Origin: a virus
Length of the DNA: 36,560 nt
Virus record (IMG/VR): IMGVR_UViG_3300025327_000097
Coordinates: 1-36,560 of that record
Reading direction: 5' to 3' (one strand)
Part shown: positions 13,318 to 21,233 of the stretch, piece after piece
Numbering within the stretch: the first letter of the stretch is position 1
Layout of the letters: each line of letters begins with the position of its first letter
Notes under the pieces: generated by a model
Seen by the model: the letters and a program-made list of their open reading frames with translations, nothing else
Database searches by the model: none
What the model was told of the DNA's origin: nothing
Program-made: the position numbers and the translations under genes

Positions 13318-15785
13318 GCCGTCACCCCGTGGATCAACTGTAGGGGCATATACGTGCCCTTGATGAAGCCGCCCGAGCGGGCTTTGGCCGGAGTATCCGT
13401 GTCGAGGTTGCAGACGATGATGTTGTCGAAGAGGAGCCGGCCGTCATTCGTATGGTCAAAATAAGCGGTGAACCTGTCGATCACTGTCTGAGGATCTCGG
13501 AATGGCGCATCGGCATCCCGCACGACGCCATTGATCGCAATTGAGTAGATATCCGAAGCGCAATCAAACCCGATCACGAAGTCGTATCGTGTGCTCCCGA
13601 CGTATGCGAGAGGCGTATCGAAATTCACAAAGACCGCGCCATTCTGAACCTCCTGAATGCGGAAGGTCGTACCTCCATCCGTCGTTCGGAAAGTCGGTTC
13701 CGGGCCGATGGACGAAGCCCCTGGTGCGCCGTTGGAGAGAATTAGAAACACGCCTTCAATTGCGGACGCCACGGCCATCGAACTATGCGTATAGACGGAG
13801 ACGCGAAATATTCCCCGAACAATCGTGGGTGAGAACGTTGGGGAAGTCCAACTCGTAATGCCGGTCGCCGCCGCTGGCTCATTGATATCCAACGAGTTCA
13901 ACCCCGTCTCTGGGTTGCTTGCGGACACATCAATCGCTCCCCCGCCCGCCCCTTCCAGCGTCGTCCCCAAGGCCGGGTTCGCGCCAGCCGTCTCGCCCTC
14001 GAAGCCGTAGCCGAATACGCAGCGGAACACAACGCGCTTCCTCGTGCCGCCATAAATCCCAAGTCCCTGGCGACTCCACCCCTTGGGCATGATCACGCGC
14101 AGGCCGTCCGCGAAGAACGGGCCGTTCGCGCTTGCCTCATTGCACGCGGCATCGCGCAGGTTGTAAACGAGCACCGCCCCGTTGAGGTCGATTGTTTCGT
14201 TGTAAGACCCACGGTCGACGTACAGCTCGCCGTTCAGAACATAGATTGCGCTGTTGAGCTTCGGACAATACTGCGGGTCATTCAAGGTGCTGAGCTTGAT
14301 CTGCCCGGCCTTGCCGTAGACGTACGAGCCGTCGAGATTGTGGTTGCAAGAAGCGAACGTGCCCGTTGCGGTGATCGCACCTTGGTAGGTCGAGGAGATG
14401 GATTTCCACGTGTCGCCGCTGGAGACGGTGAGCGCGCCGACGAATGTCATGGACTTTGCGATCATCGTAAGAGCGTTGGTTGCCCCGGTTGTAATTGCTG
14501 GCGTAATCTCCCCGCTCTGTAATGTAACGGTGCCGTTCACGTCCATAGTTGGAGCAGTTCCGACGAATGTAAATGGGAATGATGCACTGGCGGCTCGAAC
14601 TGTCATAGTGTGGCCTGCGGTATTGCTCCACCCGATCGCGCCGTTGTTCGTGATCGTGGAGGATGCTAACGCCGTCCCGAACACTATTGAGGCGCTGATG
14701 GAGGCCGCTCCGGGCGTCCCGAGTAATTGGATGGTTCCCGCGTTCGTCAGGTTTCCTTCGATCGTAACGGTCAGGGTTGCCGAGGCGACATATGCTAAGT
14801 AGGAATTGGCGCCAGCGGCGGTTTTGTTGATGTTGTAGAAGGTGATGTCGACATTGCTCTGTTGGAGCGTCTGATTATTCGTGTCAATCGTTACAGTTCC
14901 AGAATTATGATTGAACGTGTGCCCACTCTGGAAATTACAGTCGGAGCCGCAGAGCCACGACCCACTCGCGTTCGGCGCGTTGAACGTGCCGCCGCTCGCA
15001 ACCGTCAGCGCCGCATTCTGGTCGAACGTCCATGCGGTATTGCTCCCGAACGAACCCCCGATCGTAAGCGTTCCGTTCGCCACCCACGTCCCGCCGCTGC
15101 TGAAGATTGCCGTCGTACCCGAAGCGATTGTCACCGCCCCGCTGTGCGTGATCGTGTAAATGTCGCAATCCAACGTGAACGCGGGAGCCCCTGTCGTGAC
15201 GAGCGTGGCGAATGGCGCGGCTTGGTCGATGATCACAAGGTCACCGATGTCCGTGCTGAGGGAGTCGAATATCACAGCGTCTCCAGCGATGGGGACTGTC
15301 TGCCCTCCAGCCCCCCCGCTGGATGCAGACCAATGTCCTACGTCTGACCAAACGCCGTTGCCGCTGTCACCGACCTGCACCCAATATCTCGTAAGGCCGA
15401 ACGGCGCAAGCGTGAGCGGGTTGTGTAGGTCGAAACCATAGACGAGAAGGAGAATCAGCCCAACCGTAACGCCTCCGATCAAGAGCCAGTCCCACTTTTC
15501 GGCACGAGACTTGAGCTTGCCAGCCCACGCCAGGATTCTGACCTTCAGCCGGGGGCGTATGGTCATCCCGCCGCCCCTGCGCCATCTGACGACTTGTCCT
15601 GGGCCGATGTTGAACTGACGCAAAACACGCTTGCGCCGGAACTCTTCAACCTCTCGCGCGGTCTCGCGAGCAAAGCGTCGTGTTGACCACGGGTTGAAAC
15701 GGCCATTGAAGACGGCGCTATCGCTGTAGAAGAGGAACGCAAATGTCGTGACGATCAGCAGACCGTCAGGGCTTTTTCTCGACAT
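13314..15785 (-). CDS. membrane-anchored beta-helix surface protein
   Basis: 823 residues from ATG 15785. Two hydrophobic segments (about residues 8-21 and 99-118) flank a very basic stretch (RRFARETAREVEEFRRKRVLR, RWRRGGG), as in a membrane hairpin with a cytoplasmic loop. Next come GVWSDVGHWSASSGG and a long Gly/Ser/Thr/Ala-rich region with NGTLTIGGSF-like steps, typical of right-handed beta-helix adhesins (about 140-540). The last about 200 residues (IVRGIFRVSVYTHSS, YSIAINGVVRDADAPF) resemble a concanavalin-like lectin fold. The gene is chained between virion genes. A virion protein is unlikely to have two membrane helices, so it may sit in the host membrane and face outward; this is inference. 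Cysteines are rare. Confidence 0.65.
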   Translation of the reverse strand: MSRKSPDGLLIVTTFAFLFYSDSAVFNGRFNPWSTRRFARETAREVEEFRRKRVLRQFNIGPGQVVRWRRGGGMTIRPRLKVRILAWAGKLKSRAEKWDWLLIGGVTVGLILLLVYGFDLHNPLTLAPFGLTRYWVQVGDSGNGVWSDVGHWSASSGGAGGQTVPIAGDAVIFDSLSTDIGDLVIIDQAAPFATLVTTGAPAFTLDCDIYTITHSGAVTIASGTTAIFSSGGTWVANGTLTIGGSFGSNTAWTFDQNAALTVASGGTFNAPNASGSWLCGSDCNFQSGHTFNHNSGTVTIDTNNQTLQQSNVDITFYNINKTAAGANSYLAYVASATLTVTIEGNLTNAGTIQLLGTPGAASISASIVFGTALASSTITNNGAIGWSNTAGHTMTVRAASASFPFTFVGTAPTMDVNGTVTLQSGEITPAITTGATNALTMIAKSMTFVGALTVSSGDTWKSISSTYQGAITATGTFASCNHNLDGSYVYGKAGQIKLSTLNDPQYCPKLNSAIYVLNGELYVDRGSYNETIDLNGAVLVYNLRDAACNEASANGPFFADGLRVIMPKGWSRQGLGIYGGTRKRVVFRCVFGYGFEGETAGANPALGTTLEGAGGGAIDVSASNPETGLNSLDINEPAAATGITSWTSPTFSPTIVRGIFRVSVYTHSSMAVASAIEGVFLILSNGAPGASSIGPEPTFRTTDGGTTFRIQEVQNGAVFVNFDTPLAYVGSTRYDFVIGFDCASDIYSIAINGVVRDADAPFRDPQTVIDRFTAYFDHTNDGRLLFDNIIVCNLDTDTPAKARSGGFIKGTYMPLQLIHGVTA

Positions 15786-15799
15786 ACATACCGACCAAC

Positions 15800-16258
15800 T
15801 CACACGTACCCTTGCGTTACACCGAGGATCGCGTTGATGGCGGACAGATTGCCCGTCCCTGTGGATTTGAACCTGCTGAATCTGGCGTACGCCAAGCCCC
15901 TGCACGGCAGGATGCCAATGACCTTTTTCAGAGTGTCGATGGCGTCGGGCGTCACATCCACGTAGCCAAGGACAGCCCACTGCGCGCTGGTCAGGTCTTC
16001 ATAGGGCGTGCCTTCGATCTCGAACGTAATGGTTGCGACGGTCGTCGCAACCTTGACTCCAGCGAGGATAGCCAGCTCATCCCCGGAGAGTGGGACAGCC
16101 TTCTGGTTGGCGCTTGTCACGGCATAGTAGGTGTTGGCGGTCGGCGCAACCTTGGCGTCGTTGTCGTGGAAGGCTGAGACAGACTCCCAATCCTCGGGAG
16201 AGCGAGACTGCTTGTTTGGAGCCGCAAGCGCCCAATTCCCGTACGAGTTTCGAGCCAT
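15800..16258 (-). CDS. small virion protein, decoration candidate
   Basis: 152 residues from ATG 16258, 14 bases before the surface-protein gene. The N-terminal part is polar (WALAAPNKQSRSPEDWESV). The rest is a mixed alpha/beta domain with Thr/Val-rich strands (VATTVATITFEIEGTPYEDL) and a closing hydrophobic tail (INAILGVTQGYV). Size, place in the head-completion module and lack of catalytic motifs suggest a capsid decoration or minor structural protein. The family is not recognised. Confidence 0.5.
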   Translation of the reverse strand: MARNSYGNWALAAPNKQSRSPEDWESVSAFHDNDAKVAPTANTYYAVTSANQKAVPLSGDELAILAGVKVATTVATITFEIEGTPYEDLTSAQWAVLGYVDVTPDAIDTLKKVIGILPCRGLAYARFSRFKSTGTGNLSAINAILGVTQGYV

Positions 16259-16576
16259 CTAAAGCCCCCAAACTTCAATCCATATCTTGAATGGACGCGC
16301 CGCGTCCAAGATGTCCACGATGAGAGCCGGGTGCTGAGTGTCGCCGTCCCAAGCCACGCCGAACACTTCTCCGATTGGCTGAGGTCGGATGCTGTAGATA
16401 CGGCGCATACCCAGCTCACCCAAGGAGATTGGAATGACAGGGTCGCCTTGGTCGAGGTTCTTCACCTCGATTTCAGCGAACCGCAGGCGCTGGCCGGTCT
16501 CCGTGACGATGGAGTCGGGGCGCAGATGAATGGAAATCTCCGGGGCTTTCGCCCCGGAGGAAATTGTTCTCAACAC
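16259..16576 (-). CDS. small beta protein, unrecognised
   Basis: 105 residues; GTG 16576 follows the previous stop without a gap. The codons just after the start lie in a perfect 9-bp hairpin closed by GAAA (16538-16559), which may tune translation. The protein has alternating strands (LRFAEIEVKNLDQGDPVIPI, IGEVFGVAWDGDT) and ends ARPFKIWIEVWGL. It is part of the chain of three small genes after the capsid gene, which in other viruses encode decoration or completion proteins. No specific family was recognised. Confidence 0.5.
   Translation of the reverse strand: MLRTISSGAKAPEISIHLRPDSIVTETGQRLRFAEIEVKNLDQGDPVIPISLGELGMRRIYSIRPQPIGEVFGVAWDGDTQHPALIVDILDAARPFKIWIEVWGL
16538..16559 (-). promoter_or_regulatory. 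GNRA-type RNA hairpin near a start codon
   Basis: The transcript strand reads CTCCGGGGC, GAAA, GCCCCGGAG: nine perfect base pairs closed by a GAAA tetraloop with a C-G closing pair. It lies 15-38 bases inside the gene that starts at 16576. Confidence 0.5.
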
Positions 16577-16906
16577 TCAGATCCGCCCCTTCGCGTGGAT
16601 CCGGAAGGTTCCGACATCCACCGCGCCCGGCTCATCGAGGACGAGCACTCCGGCCGTCGTGGTCGATGGAGTCTGGGCGTACACCGTCAGGACTGGTGCC
16701 GTGAGGCTCCCCGTCATCTTCGGCACGTACGCCTTCTCTTCCATCTCGACGCGCACGTCGGTTAGGCGGGAGAAGCCGAGCAGGGCTGGCGTCAAGGGCA
16801 CGCCGTTCGTGGCGTACTCCGTGATGTCGATCTGCCACTCCTTCTCCCACTCGGTTCCGACCAGCTTGCGCGGCAAGATTTCAGTCAGGGTGTAGGTCAG
16901 GGCCAT
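16577..16906 (-). CDS. small beta protein, unrecognised
   Basis: 109 residues from ATG 16906, three bases after the previous stop. It is predicted to be all-beta, with LTYTLTEILPRKLVGTEW, WQIDITEYATNGVPLTPALL and a C-terminal GTFRIHAKGRI. Sequences of the form ...YATNGVPLTPALLG...V.VEME are common in small phage structural proteins near the capsid gene. A decoration or completion role is likely but not demonstrated; I do not recognise the exact family. Confidence 0.55.
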   Translation of the reverse strand: MALTYTLTEILPRKLVGTEWEKEWQIDITEYATNGVPLTPALLGFSRLTDVRVEMEEKAYVPKMTGSLTAPVLTVYAQTPSTTTAGVLVLDEPGAVDVGTFRIHAKGRI

Positions 16907-16909
16907 GCT

Positions 16910-17389
16910 CTACACCACCCCCTTCGGCAAGAACGCCCTGTAGTCCGTCAGGGCGTCCGCTGGGAGCTTCCCGGCCTTCACCTTCGCCGCGATTGCGACG
17001 GCTTTGGCTTCTTTCGACTTGCGCTCCGCCGCAGAGACTTCTGCGTCGGGCACAACTTCGAACACGCCGCCATTGCGCCTCCCGTTCTTCGCGTCCGGCA
17101 CCCACTCCTTGCGTTGCTTGCCGTCAGCCCCGAGGATGGGAATGGGCTTGCCGCTCTTCAGAACGGCATTTCCCTTCTCGTTCCTCTCCACGGCGTCCAC
17201 CTCGGACTCCATCGGCCCGAGGAAAACGTCTTTTTCCGCAGGGCTCCAGGCGTCGTCGTGGACGAAGTAGACCGAGTCCTTGGTGATCTTCCCCGCCTTG
17301 TCCCTTTCGGGAGGCAGGAAATTGGAGGTCGCGCCGGAGCGCGACCACCTGCCAAGAACCGGCCTCCCTCCGGTCAGTCGTACGTACAT
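16910..17389 (-). CDS. unrecognised protein downstream of capsid gene
   Basis: 159 residues from ATG 17389, preceded by GGAGGGAGA about 5 bases upstream. It is highly polar and Lys-rich, with YVRLTGGRPVLGRWSRSG at the start, a middle SYF-like segment (DSVYFVHDDAWSPAEKDVF) and a helical, Ala/Lys-rich C-terminal part (AERKSKEAKAVAIAAKVK). It begins just after a hairpin that holds the capsid gene stop codon. It could be a head-associated minor protein or an assembly factor. No motif gives a function. Confidence 0.5.
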   Translation of the reverse strand: MYVRLTGGRPVLGRWSRSGATSNFLPPERDKAGKITKDSVYFVHDDAWSPAEKDVFLGPMESEVDAVERNEKGNAVLKSGKPIPILGADGKQRKEWVPDAKNGRRNGGVFEVVPDAEVSAAERKSKEAKAVAIAAKVKAGKLPADALTDYRAFLPKGVV

Positions 17390-17403
17390 GGTTTTCTCCC
17401 TCC

Positions 17404-17423
17404 ATCTCCGCCTACGCGGAGAT
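17404..17423 (-). promoter_or_regulatory. hairpin holding the capsid gene stop codon
   Basis: Perfect 8-bp inverted repeat ATCTCCGC / GCGGAGAT with a 4-base loop GTAG; the loop contains the capsid gene stop TAG. No T-run follows, so it is not a classical bacterial terminator. Confidence 0.45.
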
Positions 17424-18602
17424 CGACCTGATCTTGGCGCTCGTGTTGAACCTCGTCACGTAGATCTGCTCGCACGTCAGGAAGATCGCCTGCGTGTCGA
17501 ACTTCTGCCGGATCACGGGGTTGTCCACTTCCACGTACAGGGTCGGGAACCCTACGCGAATGTGGATGTTCCTCATGTCAGGCAGGTAGATCCGGTCGAT
17601 GCCGTCCACCGCGACGTTCTTGTCCACGACAAACGGCCTCATCTGGTACGCCCGTGTGGTGTAGCTGATGTCCCTGCCGGGGTGCAGAGCCGTCTGGCTG
17701 AGCCCCTGGTAGTCCAGCTTCGCCTGCACCTGCGACAGGTCGAACCGCCCATGCGCCTTCAGCTCGTCGTAGACAGCCTGGCGCGTGTCGCGGCCCGTCA
17801 GCCAGACCTGCGCGCTCGCGACTCCGCCATCGTCTTCTGTGAAGTTGATGGCCTTGTCGAGCGCCTTGGTCTGGAACGGCAGGTCGGTTCCAAACGTGAG
17901 TTTGGAACCATCCGGTCGGATGACGTGCGCGTCGTACGTCGTGGCGCTGTCGCGGTCGATTGCACCCTCGTACACGTCAAAGTGCCCGGTTCCAACCGCC
18001 GCAATCGCGTCTTCCTCGGCATCCGAGGAATACAAGCGGTCGATGGTTTCCATGCCCTTGCCCGTCCCGTTCGCGTCGTTCTTGGCGTCCGTGGTGTTGT
18101 TGGTGTCCAGCGTGACCGATTCTGACTCGGCATTCTTGAGCAGCTCTTCGTTGAGTAGCTGCACGTGGACGTCGCGCTCCGCCGCCTTCTTCCACGACCA
18201 CAGGTCGAGCCCGTCGTCGTGCTGGCTGCGGAAGCCCGCGTCCAGCGTCAGGTCGAACGGCGTGTGCAAGAACCCAGGAATGGTGCTGAGCTCATCGGGG
18301 CTGAGGTCGACAACAGCTCCGATGGAGCCGGGGTCTGCGCCGCCGTAACCCTTGGTCGGGGGGTTGGTCGTGAGCACGCGGAAACCGCTGCGCTCCCACA
18401 TCTCCTTCTTGAAGATGGCGTGGCCGTTCGCTTCGCGGTTCACGTGGTCGTAGACCACGGCGCCGTACGTCGGGTTGATGGCCCCGCTGTGTCCGGCGAC
18501 GTTGCCCGTCTTGGCAAAGTAGCCCTTCAAGAACGGCACGTAGTGCTGTTGGTTGTAGGCCCACTCCACCATCTCTCCGATGTTGGTGATTAATGGCGGC
18601 AT
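17412..18602 (-). CDS. major capsid protein (HK97 fold)
   Basis: 396 residues; ATG 18602 follows GGAGGGAG. It is the first globular protein after portal, MuF protein, protease and scaffold-like genes, the canonical capsid position. The N-terminal arm (PPLITNIGEMVEWAYNQQ) leads to a body with YDHVNREANGHAIFKKEMW and later strands and helices, including PFQTKALDKAINF and the C-terminal IHIRVGFPTLYVEV. Gly/Asp-rich loops around residue 175-200 may be an insertion. No protease cleavage site was identified in the sequence. The HK97 fold is inferred from context and the family rule that such viruses use it. Confidence 0.8.
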   Translation of the reverse strand: MPPLITNIGEMVEWAYNQQHYVPFLKGYFAKTGNVAGHSGAINPTYGAVVYDHVNREANGHAIFKKEMWERSGFRVLTTNPPTKGYGGADPGSIGAVVDLSPDELSTIPGFLHTPFDLTLDAGFRSQHDDGLDLWSWKKAAERDVHVQLLNEELLKNAESESVTLDTNNTTDAKNDANGTGKGMETIDRLYSSDAEEDAIAAVGTGHFDVYEGAIDRDSATTYDAHVIRPDGSKLTFGTDLPFQTKALDKAINFTEDDGGVASAQVWLTGRDTRQAVYDELKAHGRFDLSQVQAKLDYQGLSQTALHPGRDISYTTRAYQMRPFVVDKNVAVDGIDRIYLPDMRNIHIRVGFPTLYVEVDNPVIRQKFDTQAIFLTCEQIYVTRFNTSAKIRSISA

Positions 18603-19358
18603 CTAACTCCCTCCGTTGAACATCTTGTCGATGAAGCGGAACGTCTCGTAGGACTGATCCTGCGAGGGTGGGATCCACCCGTCCGCGCCCGGCCCGGTCT
18701 GCTTCCGGTCGAACTCGATTGCTTTCTCGACGGCGAGCCTCGGGTTCTTGTGGTAGCTCATCTGCTCCTGCGTGAACCCAGCCGGGTACGGCGTCATGGC
18801 CAAGACCGCCTCGGGGATGGTCTTCTTGACCAGTTCCTCCTGGGCTTTCTTGATCTCTTCTGCCTGCACCTTGAGCTTGTCCTCCACGGCCTTCTGGATC
18901 TTCTCTTCGGCCTTGCCGAAGAACTCGTCCAGGCTCTTCTTCGTGAAGGAGCCCTCCGTCCCGAGCGTGAATCCGCCTGCACTGCCCTTGGTCGACGCCT
19001 GCGGGCTTGGCGTGTTTGGCGCCTTGCCCATCTCAGCGTTGTCCGCAGAGCCCAGGTTGCCGCTCTCAGTCCCCTGTGCCGGAGGCACTGCCTTGATCGC
19101 GATGCCGCGCCGCTTCAGGTCGGTGAATACCGACTTGAGCATCGCGTCTCGCTGGTGCAGGGCCTTCAACACTTCGTCTCGCTCCGCCGCCGCCTTCTCC
19201 GCAAGGGTGACGGCCTTCTCGACCAAACCCTCGTAGTGCCTCAGCCTGTCGGCGGACTTCTTCTCCGAAGACTCGTCAGAGGACTCTTTCTTCTCTTCTT
19301 TGTCCTCCTCCTTCTCCTCGGAGGTCTTCTTGTCCTCCTTCTTCTCTTCGTCTGCCAC
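18603..19358 (-). CDS. scaffolding protein candidate
   Basis: 251 residues; GTG 19358 directly follows the previous stop TAA. The first 37 residues are almost only Lys, Glu, Asp and Ser, then coiled-coil helices (about 38-85), a disordered Pro/Ser/Gly linker (90-130) and a second coiled coil (about 140-185, KAEEKIQKAVEDKLKVQAEE). The C-terminal part (YKNPRLAVEKAIEFDRK) may dock to the capsid protein. Charged coiled-coil proteins directly before the capsid gene are typical phage scaffolds, which fill the procapsid and leave or are digested. The family was not identified. Confidence 0.65.
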   Translation of the reverse strand: MADEEKKEDKKTSEEKEEDKEEKKESSDESSEKKSADRLRHYEGLVEKAVTLAEKAAAERDEVLKALHQRDAMLKSVFTDLKRRGIAIKAVPPAQGTESGNLGSADNAEMGKAPNTPSPQASTKGSAGGFTLGTEGSFTKKSLDEFFGKAEEKIQKAVEDKLKVQAEEIKKAQEELVKKTIPEAVLAMTPYPAGFTQEQMSYHKNPRLAVEKAIEFDRKQTGPGADGWIPPSQDQSYETFRFIDKMFNGGS

Positions 19359-21233
19359 TTACTTCGCCTCCTTCGTGATGTGATGAGAGTATTCTTGCTG
19401 GAACAGGTAGAAATCATGGGGTGTCAGCGCACCCTCGTGGATGACTCCATGCTCCAGCGCCTTCTGCATGACTTCGAAATACATCACGGCGTCATCAAAC
19501 ATCTTCTGCATCTCGAAGCAACCAGAGCAGTAGCCGTTGTATTCAGTCCAGTATGACTTGCCGAGCTTGCTGTAGGCAATCCTGTGCGCCGCCTCGTCGC
19601 CGCTCTCGGCCCACCCAAAGTCGCTCGGCTTGTCCTTGAACCTCTGCTTGACGTGAGAGAGCAGGCGCTCGAACTTCTTGCCGTGGTTGTGGCCTGGGCC
19701 TGGTTTGGTGATGAGGTCTTCGTCTTCGATGACTTGCTCACGGCATTCGTCGCACTGGCAGTCCGGCGCGTGGCGCCGAGGCCCCTTCTGCTGCTCCGAC
19801 GAGTTAGCCTGTGCAGTGCTGGCCATCTGACCAGCTACGTTGCCAGCCATCTCGATGGGCTTCTTGATGGCTTGACCGATGCCGCCCACAGCCGCAGCTA
19901 TCTGCTTCTCCTTCAGAGAAACAAGTGAACCGGCAGCGCCAAGCGCCTGGTGTGCAGCCGCTTGAGCGCCTGCGCCTGACGTTGTCGTTGGAGTTCCAGC
20001 CCCAATCAGCGTGTGGCCGATGTCCTGAGCGCCTTCACCCATGCGTTCAGCTGGAGTTTTCTTGCGCTCGTCCTCGCGCTTCGCAGTTGGGCCATCCGGC
20101 CCTGGCTCCTTCAGCTTGTCCTTTTCGAGAAACGCGAGACGTTCCTCGAATGAACGCTGGAAGAACCCGCGTGGCTGCTCGCCCCGGCTCGATTCTTCGT
20201 TGGCGCTGTCCTTTCCCCGGTCGCTGCCCTCGGGGTACTCGTAGTAAACCTCGTCTTCCTTGGGCTTCTTCATCGGGCCTTTGTCCGAGTGCGCGACACG
20301 GATCGTCGGGCCCTTCGGGTTGTTGGGCGTGCCGAGGGGGAACTTGATCTCTTCGCCGTCCTTGATCGGGTGCGCTTTCATCTTGCGTCGACCCTGTGCC
20401 AAAACACGATCAACGTACTCAGGACTTCGCTCACCGTGACCATAAGGAGAACGTTCTTCGGCTGTGAGGTTGGAAAGATTTCCGACTGGAACAGTCGACG
20501 CCGCGTCGGAATAGCCAGTTCCGAGATGATCTCCTGCTTCCGGTTTACGCTTTGGGCCTTTCTGTTCCATCTGTCCGCCCCGTGGCTCATACACAACCCA
20601 CGCGCCCTGTTCGTTGATCTCGTTTTCGAACCCGGCATCGCTGAGCCTGCCCATCGCGTCTTCCTCAAGTTCGTGCGCGAACTCAGTATCGCCGGACTCT
20701 TGCATCTTGGCGTACTCGGCCTGGAGGTCGGACACGTCCACGCCGTAGGATTCGGCTTCGGCCAGGATGTCCTCAGTGCGTTCACCGCCCATCTGGAGGT
20801 CGAGGACGGTGGATGGTTCGCGTTCTTCTTCATCCGTGTCCGGCGGAAAGTCGCTTTCTACGAATCCGCCTGCGAGTGGATCATCTTCGGGGAAATCCAA
20901 CTCCGATTCGTCCCCGGTTTGCTCGGCCAGGTAGTCCTCGACGGAGCGACCTTGACCCGATGGGCGCCCTCCGCCTCCACGGACGTTGTCGAAAGGATCG
21001 CGTTGGGTGCCATAGGGCTGACCACGGGAGTCCGTTTCCTTCTCTTCGTCTGGAACCGACGTCACGGCTCCCCTCGACCCACCGCCCCCCTGGAGCAGCG
21101 ACTGCGCCGCAGGCCCGTAGACGGTTTCGCCTGTCCTCATGTTCTTGGCGCCCATGCCTCCACGGGTGCCCATGTGAGGAACCCATTCGCCGGTCTTCTG
21201 TAGGCTGTGCAACCACTCCTGTTCCCAACTCAT
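19359..21233 (-). CDS. disordered head-associated protein with Cys motifs
   Basis: 624 residues from ATG 21233 (ATGA overlap with the protease stop). Most of the protein is low-complexity and charged, with repeated KGPKR-like basic steps. It shares two motifs with the protease gene: RGFFQRSFEERLAFLEK (compare FGQRHLTRSFDERLEAL) and EWVPHMGTRGGMGAKNMRTG (compare MWTPRSGGGGARNIETG). A Gly/Ala-rich region around 425-480 may be membrane-active (AAAVGGIGQAIKKPIEMAG). Cysteines at about 492, 494, 497 and 569, 572 suggest a metal site, followed by a globular helical C-terminus. Possible roles are internal scaffold, cargo or ejection protein; none is proved. Confidence 0.6.
   Translation of the reverse strand: MSWEQEWLHSLQKTGEWVPHMGTRGGMGAKNMRTGETVYGPAAQSLLQGGGGSRGAVTSVPDEEKETDSRGQPYGTQRDPFDNVRGGGGRPSGQGRSVEDYLAEQTGDESELDFPEDDPLAGGFVESDFPPDTDEEEREPSTVLDLQMGGERTEDILAEAESYGVDVSDLQAEYAKMQESGDTEFAHELEEDAMGRLSDAGFENEINEQGAWVVYEPRGGQMEQKGPKRKPEAGDHLGTGYSDAASTVPVGNLSNLTAEERSPYGHGERSPEYVDRVLAQGRRKMKAHPIKDGEEIKFPLGTPNNPKGPTIRVAHSDKGPMKKPKEDEVYYEYPEGSDRGKDSANEESSRGEQPRGFFQRSFEERLAFLEKDKLKEPGPDGPTAKREDERKKTPAERMGEGAQDIGHTLIGAGTPTTTSGAGAQAAAHQALGAAGSLVSLKEKQIAAAVGGIGQAIKKPIEMAGNVAGQMASTAQANSSEQQKGPRRHAPDCQCDECREQVIEDEDLITKPGPGHNHGKKFERLLSHVKQRFKDKPSDFGWAESGDEAAHRIAYSKLGKSYWTEYNGYCSGCFEMQKMFDDAVMYFEVMQKALEHGVIHEGALTPHDFYLFQQEYSHHITKEAK

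Noticed and set aside
15786-15980. 65-codon N-terminal extension of the surface protein
   Set aside because: It overlaps the preceding gene in another frame and looks non-coding; ATG 15785 fits the gap.
18016-18034. 8-bp perfect hairpin inside the capsid gene
   Set aside because: Stems of this size are expected by chance, and it lies within ordinary coding sequence.
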